This document shows, piece after piece, positions 1-8,789 of a stretch of 64,000 nucleotides of DNA. The first letter of the stretch is position 1, and each line of letters starts with the position of its first letter. Under the pieces are notes generated by a model that saw only the letters and a program-made list of their open reading frames with translations, did no database searches and was not told the DNA's origin. Source of the stretch: Streptomyces sp. Root1304 (lineage in GTDB: Bacteria > Actinomycetota > Actinomycetes > Streptomycetales > Streptomycetaceae); contig NZ_LMEP01000025.1 in assembly GCF_001426405.1 (NCBI RefSeq), positions 268,750-332,749 on the forward strand, read 5' to 3'. A program made the translations under genes and the position numbers.

Positions 1-921
1 AAGGACCCCGAGGGCCGGATGCCCCTCGTGGAGCACCTGCGTGAACTCCGCAACCGACTGGCGAAGGGTCTCCTCGCCGTCGCAGCGGTGACGATCGTGG
101 CCCTCGTGTACAGCGAGGAGCTCATGCAGTTCCTGACGAAATCGGTGCCCACCTGCGCACCGGACGTCGTCAGCAACGGCGGCAACTGCGCGATCGTCTC
201 CTTCAACACCTTGATGGCCCCCTTCAGCACGACGATCCAGCTGTCGCTGACGGCGGGCCTCGTCGTCGCGAGCCCGGTCTGGCTCTACCAGCTGTGGGCC
301 TTCGTCGCACCGGGACTGCACAAGAAGGAGAAGAAGTACACGTACGCCTTCGTGGGCGCGGCCGTGCCGCTGTTCTCCGCAGGCGCCTACCTCGCGTACC
401 TCATCCTTCCCATCAGCGTGAAGGTCCTCATCAGCCTCACGCCCGAGGGTTCCGCGAACATCCTCTCGCTCGGTGACGTCCTCGACTTCACCCTGCGCAT
501 GGTGCTGGTCTTCGGTCTCGCCTTCGAGCTGCCGCTCGTGCTGGTGATGCTCAACCTGACCGGTGTCCTCACCGGCCGCCGGATGGCCGGCTGGTGGCGC
601 GGCGTGATCATGGGCGTCTTCGTCTTCGGCGCCGTCATCACCCCCACCACCGACCCCGTCGGCATGATCGCCCTCGCCGGACCGATCACGATCCTCTACT
701 TCGGGGCCGTCGCCTTCTCGCTCCTGAACGACCGCCGGCGCAAGCGCAACAACCCCGACGCCGAACTCGACGACGACGAGGCCTCCTCGCTCGACCTCAC
801 CCCCGAGGCCGTCGGCAGCGTCGAACCGGTCGGCGTATCCCGGGCGCTGCCCGAGCAGGCCACCGGGGAGCACGGCGGAGCCACCGCGCAGCGGCTGAAC
901 GGTTACGACGACATCACCTGA
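1..921 (+). CDS. tatC: Sec-independent protein translocase TatC (5' truncated by window edge)
   Basis: TatC is the polytopic membrane subunit of the twin-arginine translocase that binds RR signal peptides. The reading frame is open from base 1 (KDPEGR before an internal Met at 19), and family members usually begin further upstream, so the true start probably lies outside the window. Visible family signatures are the N-terminal MPLVEHLRELRNRL helix and about six hydrophobic segments ending near residue 245. A charged tail rich in Arg, Asp and Glu follows, typical of actinobacterial TatC. In actinobacteria tatA normally lies just upstream and helY downstream; helY is found here at 2024. A Tat-type signal peptide is present on the glycoside hydrolase-like protein at 47635. 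Confidence 0.95.
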   Translation, partial: KDPEGRMPLVEHLRELRNRLAKGLLAVAAVTIVALVYSEELMQFLTKSVPTCAPDVVSNGGNCAIVSFNTLMAPFSTTIQLSLTAGLVVASPVWLYQLWAFVAPGLHKKEKKYTYAFVGAAVPLFSAGAYLAYLILPISVKVLISLTPEGSANILSLGDVLDFTLRMVLVFGLAFELPLVLVMLNLTGVLTGRRMAGWWRGVIMGVFVFGAVITPTTDPVGMIALAGPITILYFGAVAFSLLNDRRRKRNNPDAELDDDEASSLDLTPEAVGSVEPVGVSRALPEQATGEHGGATAQRLNGYDDIT

Positions 922-928
922 TCTTGTA

Positions 929-959
929 GGGTCCCCCCAGACTCCGTCCGGGGGGACCC
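929..959 (+). promoter_or_regulatory. 10-bp inverted repeat that includes the Shine-Dalgarno of the lipid kinase gene
   Basis: GGGTCCCCCC (929-938) pairs perfectly with GGGGGGACCC (950-959) across an 11-nt loop. The right arm contains the only purine-rich ribosome-binding candidate for the ATG at 963, so folding would hide it. There is no T-tract, which makes a simple terminator less likely than a translational element. Confidence 0.5.
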
Positions 960-962
960 CCA

Positions 963-1943
963 ATGACCAGCGACATCACCCTCTTCGTGAACCCCACCGC
1001 GGGCCGTGGCCGCGGTGCCCATGCCGCACAGCCCGCCGCGGCGGCCCTCAGGGACGCCGGATTCTCCGTCCGCACCGTCCTCGGGCACGACGCCGCCGAC
1101 GCCCTGCGACGTGCCCGCGAGGCCGTCGCCGCGGGCACCGGCGCCCTCGTCGCCGTCGGCGGCGACGGCATGATCTCCCTCGCGCTCCAGGCCGTCGCCG
1201 GTACGCGCACCCCGCTCGGGATCATCGCGGCGGGCACCGGCAACGACTTCGCCCGCACCCTGGGACTGCCCGTCGGCGACCCCGCGGCGGCGGGGCGGGT
1301 CGCCGCCGAGGTCCTGAAGACCACGGGCGGACGGAGCGTCGACCTCGGGCGGATCGAGGGCGGGGCGGGTGCCCCGGGCGCCTCCGGTGGCGGGGCGGCG
1401 GGGGACGGCCCTGCGCATGCCGCCGGGAGCGGCACCGGAGTCGGCGCCGGTCGTTGGTACGGGACCGTTCTCGCCTCCGGCTTCGACTCGCGCGTCAACG
1501 ACCGGGGCAACCGCATGCGCATCCCGGCCGGCCGCTTCAAGTACGACCTCGCGATCCTCGCCGAGCTGGCCGGCTTCCGTCCCGTCCCGTACCGCCTCAC
1601 CCTCGACGGCGGGCGCGTCGTCGAGACCGACGCCACCCTCGTCGCCGTCGGCAACGGCACCTCCTACGGCGGCGGCATGCGGATCTGCGCCGACGCCCGC
1701 ACCGACGACGGGCTCCTCGACGTCACCGTCGTCGGCGACTGCGACCGCAGGACCCTGATCAAGGTCTTCCCCCGCGTCTACAAGGGCACCCACCTCGACC
1801 ACCCCAAGGTCACCACGTACCGGGTCCGCTCCCTCATCCTCGACGCCCCCGGCACCACGGGCTACGCCGACGGCGAGCCGCTCGGACCGCTTCCCCTCAC
1901 GGTGACCTGCGTGTCCGGCGCCCTCCGCGTGCTGGCCCCGTAG
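963..1943 (+). CDS. Diacylglycerol kinase-family lipid kinase
   Basis: This 326-residue protein has the DAGK catalytic-domain layout: N-terminal FVNPTAGRGRG, the nucleotide-binding VGGDGMISLALQ near residue 60, and AAGTGNDFARTLGLP near residue 88. These are the hallmarks of DagK, YegS and sphingosine-kinase-like lipid kinases, which phosphorylate diacylglycerol or related lipids at the inner membrane face. The C-terminal half carries the GNGTSYGGGM and DDGLLDVTVV motifs of the family's second domain. A glycine- and alanine-rich insert at about residues 130-160 is longer than usual. The gene sits between tatC and helY on the same strand, 41 bases after tatC. The substrate cannot be deduced from the sequence. 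Confidence 0.9.
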   Translation: MTSDITLFVNPTAGRGRGAHAAQPAAAALRDAGFSVRTVLGHDAADALRRAREAVAAGTGALVAVGGDGMISLALQAVAGTRTPLGIIAAGTGNDFARTLGLPVGDPAAAGRVAAEVLKTTGGRSVDLGRIEGGAGAPGASGGGAAGDGPAHAAGSGTGVGAGRWYGTVLASGFDSRVNDRGNRMRIPAGRFKYDLAILAELAGFRPVPYRLTLDGGRVVETDATLVAVGNGTSYGGGMRICADARTDDGLLDVTVVGDCDRRTLIKVFPRVYKGTHLDHPKVTTYRVRSLILDAPGTTGYADGEPLGPLPLTVTCVSGALRVLAP

Positions 1944-2007
1944 CGCCCCGCCCGGGGCCCCGCCACATCCCCTCGATAAAGATCGCGTCACTGTCAGAGG
2001 CGGCGGG

Positions 2008-2013
2008 TAGGCT
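2008..2013 (+). promoter_or_regulatory. -10 element TAGGCT upstream of helY
   Basis: TAGGCT lies 10 bases before the helY ATG (2024), the position expected for a promoter giving a very short or no leader. No convincing -35 hexamer was seen. Confidence 0.4.
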
Positions 2014-2023
2014 CGATGACAAG

Positions 2024-4852
2024 ATGACAGAGGACCTCACACCCGCCGAGGCGTACGCGGCCGCCCTCGCCCGCAACGCCGAGCAGGCCACCGCGCTGGC
2101 CCCTTTCCGCGAGATGTACGAGTTCGGTCTGGACCCCTTCCAGATCGAGGCGTGCCAGGCTCTTGAAGCGGGCAAGGGCGTACTCGTCGCCGCGCCCACG
2201 GGCTCCGGCAAGACCATCGTCGGCGAGTTCGCCGTCCACCTCGCCCTCACCCAGGGCCGCAAGTGCTTCTACACGACCCCCATCAAGGCGCTGTCGAACC
2301 AGAAGTACGCCGACCTCGTCAGGCGCTACGGCAACGACAAGGTCGGCCTGCTCACCGGTGACAACAGCGTCAACGGCGACGCCCCGATCGTCGTGATGAC
2401 CACCGAAGTCCTCCGCAACATGCTGTACGCGGGGTCGCAGGCCCTCTCCGGCCTCGGATACGTCGTGATGGACGAGGTCCACTACCTCTCGGACCGCTTC
2501 CGCGGCGCCGTCTGGGAGGAAGTGATCATCCACCTCCCCGAGTCCGTCACCCTCGTGTCGCTCTCCGCCACCGTCTCCAACGCCGAGGAGTTCGGCGACT
2601 GGCTCGACACCGTCCGCGGCGACACCGAGGTCATCGTCTCCGAGAGCCGGCCCGTCCCGCTCTGGCAGCACGTCCTCGCCGGACGCCGGATGTACGACCT
2701 CTTCGAGGAGGAGACCGACCACGGCGGCCGCGGCGCCTCCCGGCGCGAGCTCAACCCCGACCTCCTCCGGCTCGCCCGCACCGAGAACACGCGCACGTAC
2801 AACCCGCGCGAGCGGCGGCGCGGCAAGATGGTCCGCGAGGCCGACCGCGAGCGCGAGCGCCGTCAGCGCTCCCGCATCTGGACGCCCGGCCGCCCCGAGG
2901 TCATCGAGCGCCTCGACGCCGAGGGACTCCTGCCCGCCATCACCTTCATCTTCAGCCGGGCGGGCTGCGAGGCCGCCGTACAGCAGTGCCTCTACGCCGG
3001 GCTCCGCCTCAACGACGACGAGGGACGCCAGCGCGTCCGCGAGATCGTCGAGGCCCGCACGGCCGCCATTCCCAGCGAGGACCTGCACGTCCTCGGCTAC
3101 TACGAGTGGCTCGAAGCCCTGGAGCGGGGCATCGCGGCCCACCACGCCGGCATGCTCCCGACCTTCAAGGAGGTCGTCGAGGAGCTCTTCGTCCGCGGCC
3201 TGGTGAAGGCCGTCTTCGCCACCGAGACGCTCGCCCTGGGCATCAACATGCCCGCGCGGACCGTCATCCTGGAGAAGCTCGTCAAGTGGAACGGCGAGCA
3301 GCACGCCGACATCACCCCCGGCGAGTACACCCAGCTCACCGGTCGCGCAGGACGCCGGGGCATCGACGTCGAGGGCCACGCCGTCGTCCTCTGGCAGCGC
3401 GGACTCGACCCGGAGCACCTCGCCGGACTCGCCGGCACGCGCACGTACCCCCTGCGCTCCAGCTTCAAGCCCTCGTACAACATGGCGGTCAACCTCGTCG
3501 AGGGCTTCGGCCGGCACCGCTCCCGCGAGCTTCTCGAAACCTCCTTCGCCCAGTTCCAGGCCGACCGCTCCGTCGTCGGCATCTCCCGGCAGGTGCAGCG
3601 GAACGAAGAGGGACTCGAAGGCTACCGAGAGGGCATGACCTGCCACCTCGGTGACTTCGAGGAGTACGCGCGGCTCCGCCGAGACCTCAAGGACCGCGAG
3701 ACCGAACTGGCCCGGCAGGGCGCAGCCCAGCGCCGCGCCCAGGCGGCCAGTTCGCTGGAGAAGCTCAAGCCGGGCGACGTCATCCACGTCCCCACCGGCA
3801 AGTTCGCCGGCCTCGCGCTCGTCCTCGACCCCGGCATCCCGGCCGGCCGCACCAACGGCCACCGGGGCTTCGAGCACCACGACGGGCCGCGCCCGCTCGT
3901 CCTCACCGCCGAGCGGCAGGTCAAGCGGCTCGCCTCGATCGACTTCCCGGTGCCGGTCGAGGCACTGGAGCGGATGAGGATCCCCAAGTCCTTCAACCCC
4001 CGCTCCCCGCAGTCCCGTCGCGACCTGGCCTCCGCCCTGCGGAGCAAGGCCGGGCACATCAACCCCGAGCGTCACCAGAAGCAGCGCTCCGCCGCCGCCG
4101 ACGACCGTGAGATCGCCCGGCTGCGCACCGAGATCAGGGCCCACCCCTGCCATGGCTGCGACGAGCGAGAGGACCACGCGCGCTGGGCCGAGCGGTTCCA
4201 CCGGCTCCAGCGCGACACCGAGCAGCTGGAGCGGCGCATCGAGGGCCGTACCAACACCATCGCCCGCACCTTCGACCGGATCGTCGCGCTCCTCACGGAA
4301 CTCGACTACCTCCGCGGGAACGAGGTCACCGAGAACGGCAAGCGGCTCGCCCGGCTCTACGGCGAGCTCGACCTGCTGGCCAGCGAGTGCCTTCGTGACG
4401 GCGTCTGGGAGGGGCTCACCCCGCCCGAACTCGCCGCCTGTGTCTCCGCGTTGGTGTTCGAGGCGCGTCAGTCCGACGACGCCGTCGCACCGAAGCTGCC
4501 GACCGGGAACGCCAAGGCGGCGCTGGGGGAGATGGTGCGGATCTGGGGCCGGCTCGACGCCCTCGAAGAGGAGTTCAAGATCAACCAGGCGGAAGGGGTC
4601 GGCCAGCGCGAGCCCGACCTCGGCTTCGCCTGGGCCGCCTACCAGTGGGCCTCCGACAAGAGCCTCGACGAGGTGCTGCGCGAGGCCGAGATGCCGGCCG
4701 GCGACTTCGTCCGCTGGTGCAAGCAGGTCATCGACGTCCTCGGACAGGTCGCGGCGGCGGCGCCCAGGGAGAACAGCACCGTGGCCAAGAACGCCCGCAA
4801 GGCGGTGGACTCGCTGCTGCGGGGTGTCGTGGCGTACAGCTCGGTGGGCTGA
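2024..4852 (+). CDS. helY: DEAD/DEAH-box superfamily 2 RNA helicase (HelY/Mtr4/Ski2-like)
   Basis: The 942-residue product has the Ski2/Mtr4 arrangement. The Q-like region FELGLDPFQIEA-type motif is followed by Walker A APTGSGKT at about residue 57 and the DEVH box (VMDEVHYLSDRFRG) at about 150. Then come motif III SLSAT, motif VI TGRAGRRGID and a C-terminal DSHCT-type helical domain. A Cys-bearing segment HPCHGCDERE occurs near residue 710. The start was placed at ATG 2024 (MTEDLTPAEAY) because upstream in-frame codons overlap the previous gene and lack family similarity. The tatC-helY neighbourhood matches Mycobacterium tuberculosis. The likely role is RNA unwinding in decay or ribosome metabolism. 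Confidence 0.93.
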   Translation: MTEDLTPAEAYAAALARNAEQATALAPFREMYEFGLDPFQIEACQALEAGKGVLVAAPTGSGKTIVGEFAVHLALTQGRKCFYTTPIKALSNQKYADLVRRYGNDKVGLLTGDNSVNGDAPIVVMTTEVLRNMLYAGSQALSGLGYVVMDEVHYLSDRFRGAVWEEVIIHLPESVTLVSLSATVSNAEEFGDWLDTVRGDTEVIVSESRPVPLWQHVLAGRRMYDLFEEETDHGGRGASRRELNPDLLRLARTENTRTYNPRERRRGKMVREADRERERRQRSRIWTPGRPEVIERLDAEGLLPAITFIFSRAGCEAAVQQCLYAGLRLNDDEGRQRVREIVEARTAAIPSEDLHVLGYYEWLEALERGIAAHHAGMLPTFKEVVEELFVRGLVKAVFATETLALGINMPARTVILEKLVKWNGEQHADITPGEYTQLTGRAGRRGIDVEGHAVVLWQRGLDPEHLAGLAGTRTYPLRSSFKPSYNMAVNLVEGFGRHRSRELLETSFAQFQADRSVVGISRQVQRNEEGLEGYREGMTCHLGDFEEYARLRRDLKDRETELARQGAAQRRAQAASSLEKLKPGDVIHVPTGKFAGLALVLDPGIPAGRTNGHRGFEHHDGPRPLVLTAERQVKRLASIDFPVPVEALERMRIPKSFNPRSPQSRRDLASALRSKAGHINPERHQKQRSAAADDREIARLRTEIRAHPCHGCDEREDHARWAERFHRLQRDTEQLERRIEGRTNTIARTFDRIVALLTELDYLRGNEVTENGKRLARLYGELDLLASECLRDGVWEGLTPPELAACVSALVFEARQSDDAVAPKLPTGNAKAALGEMVRIWGRLDALEEEFKINQAEGVGQREPDLGFAWAAYQWASDKSLDEVLREAEMPAGDFVRWCKQVIDVLGQVAAAAPRENSTVAKNARKAVDSLLRGVVAYSSVG

Positions 4853-4883
4853 CGGTTCGTCTCCCGTAGGGGTTCCTTCCGGT

Positions 4884-4917
4884 CGAGTGCCCGTGGCGAT
4901 CACGCCACGGGCACTCG
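4884..4917 (+). terminator. Intrinsic-type terminator after helY
   Basis: A perfect 15-bp stem, CGAGTGCCCGTGGCG (4884-4898) with its complement at 4903-4917, closes a 4-nt ATCA loop 31 bases after the helY stop. It lacks a T-run, as is common in Streptomyces. Confidence 0.8.
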
Positions 4918-4951
4918 GCGTCCGGCCCTCCTCCCGCCTCCCTCGCGGAGT

Positions 4952-4974
4952 TTGTCCACAGGGCGTTGTCCACA
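4952..4974 (+). promoter_or_regulatory. Two tandem DnaA-box sequences upstream of the P450 gene
   Basis: TTGTCCACA occurs at 4952-4960 and again at 4966-4974, both on the plus strand with starts 14 bp apart. This nonamer is the known preferred Streptomyces DnaA box. The pair lies in the 197-bp gap between the helY terminator and the P450 start (5050), about 76 bp before the ATG. Confidence 0.5.
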
Positions 4975-5049
4975 GGGGTGGCGCACGGGCGGAGCCTTCC
5001 GCTTGCATGGACTCGCACACGGGGAAGGCCAGTTGGGGAGGGGACGCAG

Positions 5050-6441
5050 ATGACCACGCAAGCCGGTCCGGACGCCGGGGCACGCGGCGAGACGGCGCAG
5101 CCGACACCGGACGTCGTCGAAGGACCGCGAGGGGTACCCCTGTTGGGGAACCTGCCGGAGTTCGGCAAGAACCCGCTCGCCTTCTTCGAACAGCTCCGGG
5201 GACGCGGCGACTTCGTCCGCTGGCGTTTCGGCAGCAAGCCCTGCCTCTTCATCGCCCACCCGGACAACGTCGGCGAGCTGCTCACCGAGGTCGAGCGCAC
5301 CTTCGACCAGCCCGACCTGGGCATCGCCTTCCGTACGCTCCTCGGCAACGGCGTCATCGTCTCCAAGGGCGCCGACTGGCGGCGCAAGCGGTCCCTGGTG
5401 CAGCCCTCGGTCCGCCCGAAGCAGGTCCGGTCGTACGCGGCGACGATGACCGAGTGCGCCGTCGCCCTCGCCGACCGGTGGACCGACGGGCAACAGGTCG
5501 ACGTCAAGAAGGAGATGGCCGCCCTCACCCAGCTCGTCGCCGTCCGCACCATCTTCGGCGTCGACACCGCCGCCGACGCCGAAGCCATCGGGCAGGCGAT
5601 GGACGTCGCGCAGAAGGAGATCGGGGCCGAGTTCAGCGGCCTCGGGGCGGTGCTCCCCGACTGGGTCCCGACGCCCGGCCGTGCGCGCATCAAGCGGGCG
5701 ACCGCCGTCATCGACGCCGAGGTGTCCCGTGTGGTGTCCCAGCACCGCGACGGAGAGACCGAACGCCCCGACCTGCTCAGCCGGCTGCTGGCCGCGCGGG
5801 ACGAGAGCGGCGTGTCCCTGTCCGACCAGGAGATCCGCGACGAGACGGTCACGCTCTACATCGGCGGCCACGAGACCACCAGCTCCACGCTCGTCTGGGC
5901 CTGGTACCTGCTCTCCCGCAACCCCCGGGTCCGGGACGCCCTCGCCGAGGAACTCGACCGGGTCCTCGCCGACCACGAGCCCGGCTACGACGACTACGCC
6001 TCCCTGGCGTACACCCAAGCGGTCATCAAGGAGACCCTCCGCCTCTACCCCACGATCTGGCTGATCACCGGCCTGGCCAAGGAGGGCGCCACCCTGGGCG
6101 GCATGCCGGTACCCGTGGGCACCCGTGTCTGGTCCAGCCAGTGGGCGACCCAGCGGGACCCCCGCTGGTACGGCGACGCCGAGGCGTTCCGCCCCGAGCG
6201 CTGGCTGGAGACGGACGACAGTCCGGCCGAGGAGATACCCGAGTACGCCTGGTTCCCCTTCGGCGGCGGCCCCCGCGTCTGCCTGGGCACCCGCTTCGCC
6301 CTGGTCGAAGCCGTCCTGGTCCTCGCGGTCCTGTCCCGCCGCTACCACCTGGACCTGACCCCGGACGAAGTCCTCCCGGTCCCGAGCCTCACCCTGCAGC
6401 CGGACCGCGAGGTGCTGGCGACGGTCAGGGCACGGGTCTGA
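5050..6441 (+). CDS. Cytochrome P450
   Basis: This 463-residue monooxygenase carries all P450 signatures: the I-helix GGHETTSS (about residue 272), the K-helix ExxR as ETLR (about 328), and the heme loop FPFGGGPRVCLGTRFA with the Cys ligand near 411. The N-terminus has a PLLGNLPEF-like segment and no clear membrane anchor. The length and the DPRWYGDAEAFRPERW motif resemble the longer P450s related to eukaryotic-type or fatty-acid hydroxylases rather than the ~400-residue CYP105/107 group. Redox partners are not adjacent. ATG 5050 was chosen because GGGGAGGGG precedes it; an earlier ATG at 4966 would run through the DnaA-box region. The substrate is unknown. Confidence 0.93.
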   Translation: MTTQAGPDAGARGETAQPTPDVVEGPRGVPLLGNLPEFGKNPLAFFEQLRGRGDFVRWRFGSKPCLFIAHPDNVGELLTEVERTFDQPDLGIAFRTLLGNGVIVSKGADWRRKRSLVQPSVRPKQVRSYAATMTECAVALADRWTDGQQVDVKKEMAALTQLVAVRTIFGVDTAADAEAIGQAMDVAQKEIGAEFSGLGAVLPDWVPTPGRARIKRATAVIDAEVSRVVSQHRDGETERPDLLSRLLAARDESGVSLSDQEIRDETVTLYIGGHETTSSTLVWAWYLLSRNPRVRDALAEELDRVLADHEPGYDDYASLAYTQAVIKETLRLYPTIWLITGLAKEGATLGGMPVPVGTRVWSSQWATQRDPRWYGDAEAFRPERWLETDDSPAEEIPEYAWFPFGGGPRVCLGTRFALVEAVLVLAVLSRRYHLDLTPDEVLPVPSLTLQPDREVLATVRARV

Positions 6442-6493
6442 GGTTCCTTCAGGAGGGCAGTTGGCGCGGTGGCGCGGCGGATATCGTCCGGGC

Positions 6494-7309
6494 ATGGCTG
6501 AAACTTCCGAGACGTTCGACACCGCGATGACCGCTTGGCGGGAATGGCAGGAGGCGCCCTGGGGGCGGATCCGCTACGCGGTCGCCGAGATGAATCTGAT
6601 GCGTCATCTGGACGGCCCGGCAGCCGAGGAGTTGCGGGTGCTCGACCTGGCGGGTGGAGACGGCGGTGACGCCCTTCGCCTCGCCGCGCGGGGGCACCAC
6701 GTCACCGTCGTCGACTACGCCCCGGCCATGCTCGCCGCCGCCGAGACGCGCGCCGCCGCGGCCGGCCTCTCGGAGCGGGTGACGTGCGTCCGGGCCGACG
6801 TGACCGCGCTGCCGTCCGGCATCGCCACCGGCGAGTTCGACGTGGTGCTGTGCCACAACCTCCTCGCCTACGTGGACGACATGCGGGGAACGCTCGCCAC
6901 GGCGCTCGCACCGCTGAAGTCGGGAGGACTGTTCTCCGTGATGGCTCTCAACCGGCATTCAGCGCCTCTGAACATCGCCGTACGGGAGATGGACCCGGAC
7001 GCGGCGCTGGCCGCACTGGACGACGACCGGCTCCGGAACACGATGTTCGACACCGAACTGGTCCTGCACACGGCGGAGGAGGTGACCGGGGCGCTCCAGG
7101 AACTCGGCTGCCGCGACGTGGCGCACTACGGCATCCGCGGCTTCTGCGACTACATCACCGACGACGCCCGCAAGTACGACCCGGACTACTACGCCCGCCT
7201 CGAACGCCTGGAGCTGGCCACCACGGCCCGCCCGCCCTACATGCACACGGCCCGACTGTTCCAGCTGACCGCACGCAAGGGTGGCGCCCAAGGCGTCGCC
7301 CGTGGCTGA
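6494..7309 (+). CDS. Class I SAM-dependent methyltransferase
   Basis: The 271-residue protein has a Rossmann methyltransferase fold. Motif I is VLDLAGGDGGDALRLA near residue 55, followed by the acidic VVDYAPAMLAAAE strand and the motif IV-like FDVVLCHNLLAYVDD. The first motif has AGGDGGD where DxGxGxG is usual. A C-terminal segment GCRDVAHYGIRGFCDYI resembles SmtA/CmoA-like small-molecule or tRNA-modifying methyltransferases. The start at 6494 (MAETSETFDTAM) follows a conserved-looking N-terminus. It lies 52 bases after the P450 gene on the same strand and may be cotranscribed. The methyl acceptor cannot be named. Confidence 0.85.
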   Translation: MAETSETFDTAMTAWREWQEAPWGRIRYAVAEMNLMRHLDGPAAEELRVLDLAGGDGGDALRLAARGHHVTVVDYAPAMLAAAETRAAAAGLSERVTCVRADVTALPSGIATGEFDVVLCHNLLAYVDDMRGTLATALAPLKSGGLFSVMALNRHSAPLNIAVREMDPDAALAALDDDRLRNTMFDTELVLHTAEEVTGALQELGCRDVAHYGIRGFCDYITDDARKYDPDYYARLERLELATTARPPYMHTARLFQLTARKGGAQGVARG

Positions 7310-7358
7310 GCCGAGGACGGTGCCCTGGGCGCGGTCGGTTCGGTGGGGGAGCATGCGG

Positions 7359-7814
7359 TCAGCGTAGGGCGGGTTCGAGTGGGTGCTGTCGGGTTTTCCG
7401 GGTCGCCCACACCGCGCGGACGACCAGGAACAGTGGCAGGCCGACGGGGGAGAGGAGGATCGTCAGGAGGAGCAGTGGGGCCATCAGGAGGGGCGGTACG
7501 GACAGGCGGCGGGCCTCTCGGTACATCCACTGGCCGAGCAGCAGGTCCCAGGCGATGACCTGGGCCCAGATCGCACCGGCTCCGTTGGCGAGGGCCGTCA
7601 GGTCGCGGAAGGTGTCGATGTCCGGGCTGCTGACCGCCGTCCACAGCTCGGGCAGGACGGGAGCGGCGAGGACCGCCCAGAGGACCAGGAGCGGCAGGAC
7701 GGTGAAGGGGGAGGCCGCCACGCGCTCGGTGATCCGCCAGGACGGGGCGAGGATCATCAGGAGCCAGACCGGCGCCGCGAGGAGGAAGGCCAGTTCGAAG
7801 AGGAAGCCGGTCAC
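7359..7814 (-). CDS. ABA4-like (DUF4281) integral membrane protein
   Basis: This 151-residue protein has four predicted membrane segments. The pattern of an N-terminal LFELAFLLAAPVWLLMILAP, a central VIAWDLLLGQWMYREARR and a C-terminal PPLLMAPLLLLTILLSPVGL matches the ABA4-like family (DUF4281). The plant member ABA4 is needed for neoxanthin formation; the bacterial role is not established. The start is GTG at 7814, which overlaps the stop of the upstream membrane gene (GTGA), a sign of translational coupling. A downstream tail rich in Arg and Lys ends the protein. No carotenoid biosynthesis gene is present in this window. Confidence 0.72.
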   Translation of the reverse strand: MTGFLFELAFLLAAPVWLLMILAPSWRITERVAASPFTVLPLLVLWAVLAAPVLPELWTAVSSPDIDTFRDLTALANGAGAIWAQVIAWDLLLGQWMYREARRLSVPPLLMAPLLLLTILLSPVGLPLFLVVRAVWATRKTRQHPLEPALR

Positions 7815-8764
7815 GCCCTGACCTCCTCGGCGCGGGCGGCGGCAGGGGCGCCGGTACCGAGGGAGAGCGCGGCGGACGCGCCGCCGAGCAGCACGATCGC
7901 GGCCGCGCCGGCCAGCGTCGCGCCGTCCGGTGAGAACAGCGCCTGGCCGCGCAGCGCCTGCCAGGTCAGCAGGACGAAGGTCGCCGCGTACGCCCCCGAG
8001 GCCGTGAGCGTGAGGCGGAGCCGTACGCGCTCGTCGGCGAGACGGGCGAAGCGCGGGGCGAGCAGCCCCAGGACGATCAGCAGGAGCGGCAGCAGCTGGA
8101 GCGCGTGCATGCCGAAGAAGTGCGCCACCCGGAGGTCGCCGCCGGTGCTGGCCCAGCCGGTCAGCGGCATCGACGGGCCGCCGTCCGGGACGCCGACGGC
8201 GTGGGCGCCCTGGATCGGGGAGTCGGGGTCCGCGAGCTGTTCCGGGGTCGGTTGGACCATCAGGAAGCCCACGGCCGCGCCCGCCAGGGCGATCAGCGAG
8301 GAGAGGCGGACGGACCAGGCCATGGCGCGGTCGAGGATCCGGGCCCGGAGGAGGAGAACGGCGATGACCAGGGCGCCCAGCCACAGCACGGCGACGGTGC
8401 CGCCCATGAGCTGGAAGACGGCGTTGTCGAAGGGGGTGGCGTGGTTGAAGTGACTCTGAGTGCCCCGGATCACCTGGAGGGTGATGAGCACCATCTCGCC
8501 CGCGCTTGTGACGACGACCACCGTCCCGGCCCACCAGCCGACCCGTCGGCCCCGGGGGAGCAGGGAGAGCATCCAGGCGAGCGAGAGCGAGTAGGCGACG
8601 AACGAGACCGAGAACTTGAAGGGCTTCGTCCAGATCGGGACGCCGACCAGGACGCGGTCGTCGACGGCGATGCCGACGGCGGAGACGACGGCCAGGACGA
8701 CCATCGAGGCGGCGAACCAGACCAGTGGCCGGTGCAGCCGTGTGAGTGAGCCGGTTGAAGGCAT
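7811..8764 (-). CDS. Multi-pass membrane protein of unknown function, coupled to the ABA4-like gene
   Basis: The 317-residue product has about seven to eight hydrophobic helices. The motifs VGVPIWTKPFKFSVSF, GTQSHFNHATPFDNA and RVAHFFGMHALQLLPLL are recognisable as a recurrent actinobacterial hypothetical family, but I know no function. The conserved His residues in SHFNHA and AHFFGMHALQ within or near membrane helices are suggestive of cofactor or metal binding. ATG 8764 is preceded by GGGGGGA at correct spacing. The stop overlaps the next start by 4 nt, and the pair is divergent from a MerR gene, so it may be that regulator's target. Confidence 0.75.
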   Translation of the reverse strand: MPSTGSLTRLHRPLVWFAASMVVLAVVSAVGIAVDDRVLVGVPIWTKPFKFSVSFVAYSLSLAWMLSLLPRGRRVGWWAGTVVVVTSAGEMVLITLQVIRGTQSHFNHATPFDNAVFQLMGGTVAVLWLGALVIAVLLLRARILDRAMAWSVRLSSLIALAGAAVGFLMVQPTPEQLADPDSPIQGAHAVGVPDGGPSMPLTGWASTGGDLRVAHFFGMHALQLLPLLLIVLGLLAPRFARLADERVRLRLTLTASGAYAATFVLLTWQALRGQALFSPDGATLAGAAAIVLLGGASAALSLGTGAPAAARAEEVRA

Positions 8765-8789
8765 ACGGATCCCCCCGTGGGAAAGTATG

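Noticed and set aside
1994..5107. A 1,037-codon minus-strand open frame opposite helY
   Set aside because: Same GC-skew artefact; low-complexity protein, no start signal, and helY is unmistakable on the plus strand.
5050..7309. Secondary-metabolite cluster built on the P450 and methyltransferase
   Set aside because: No synthase, terpene cyclase, NRPS, RiPP precursor or dedicated regulator adjoins them, and the flanks are core genes.
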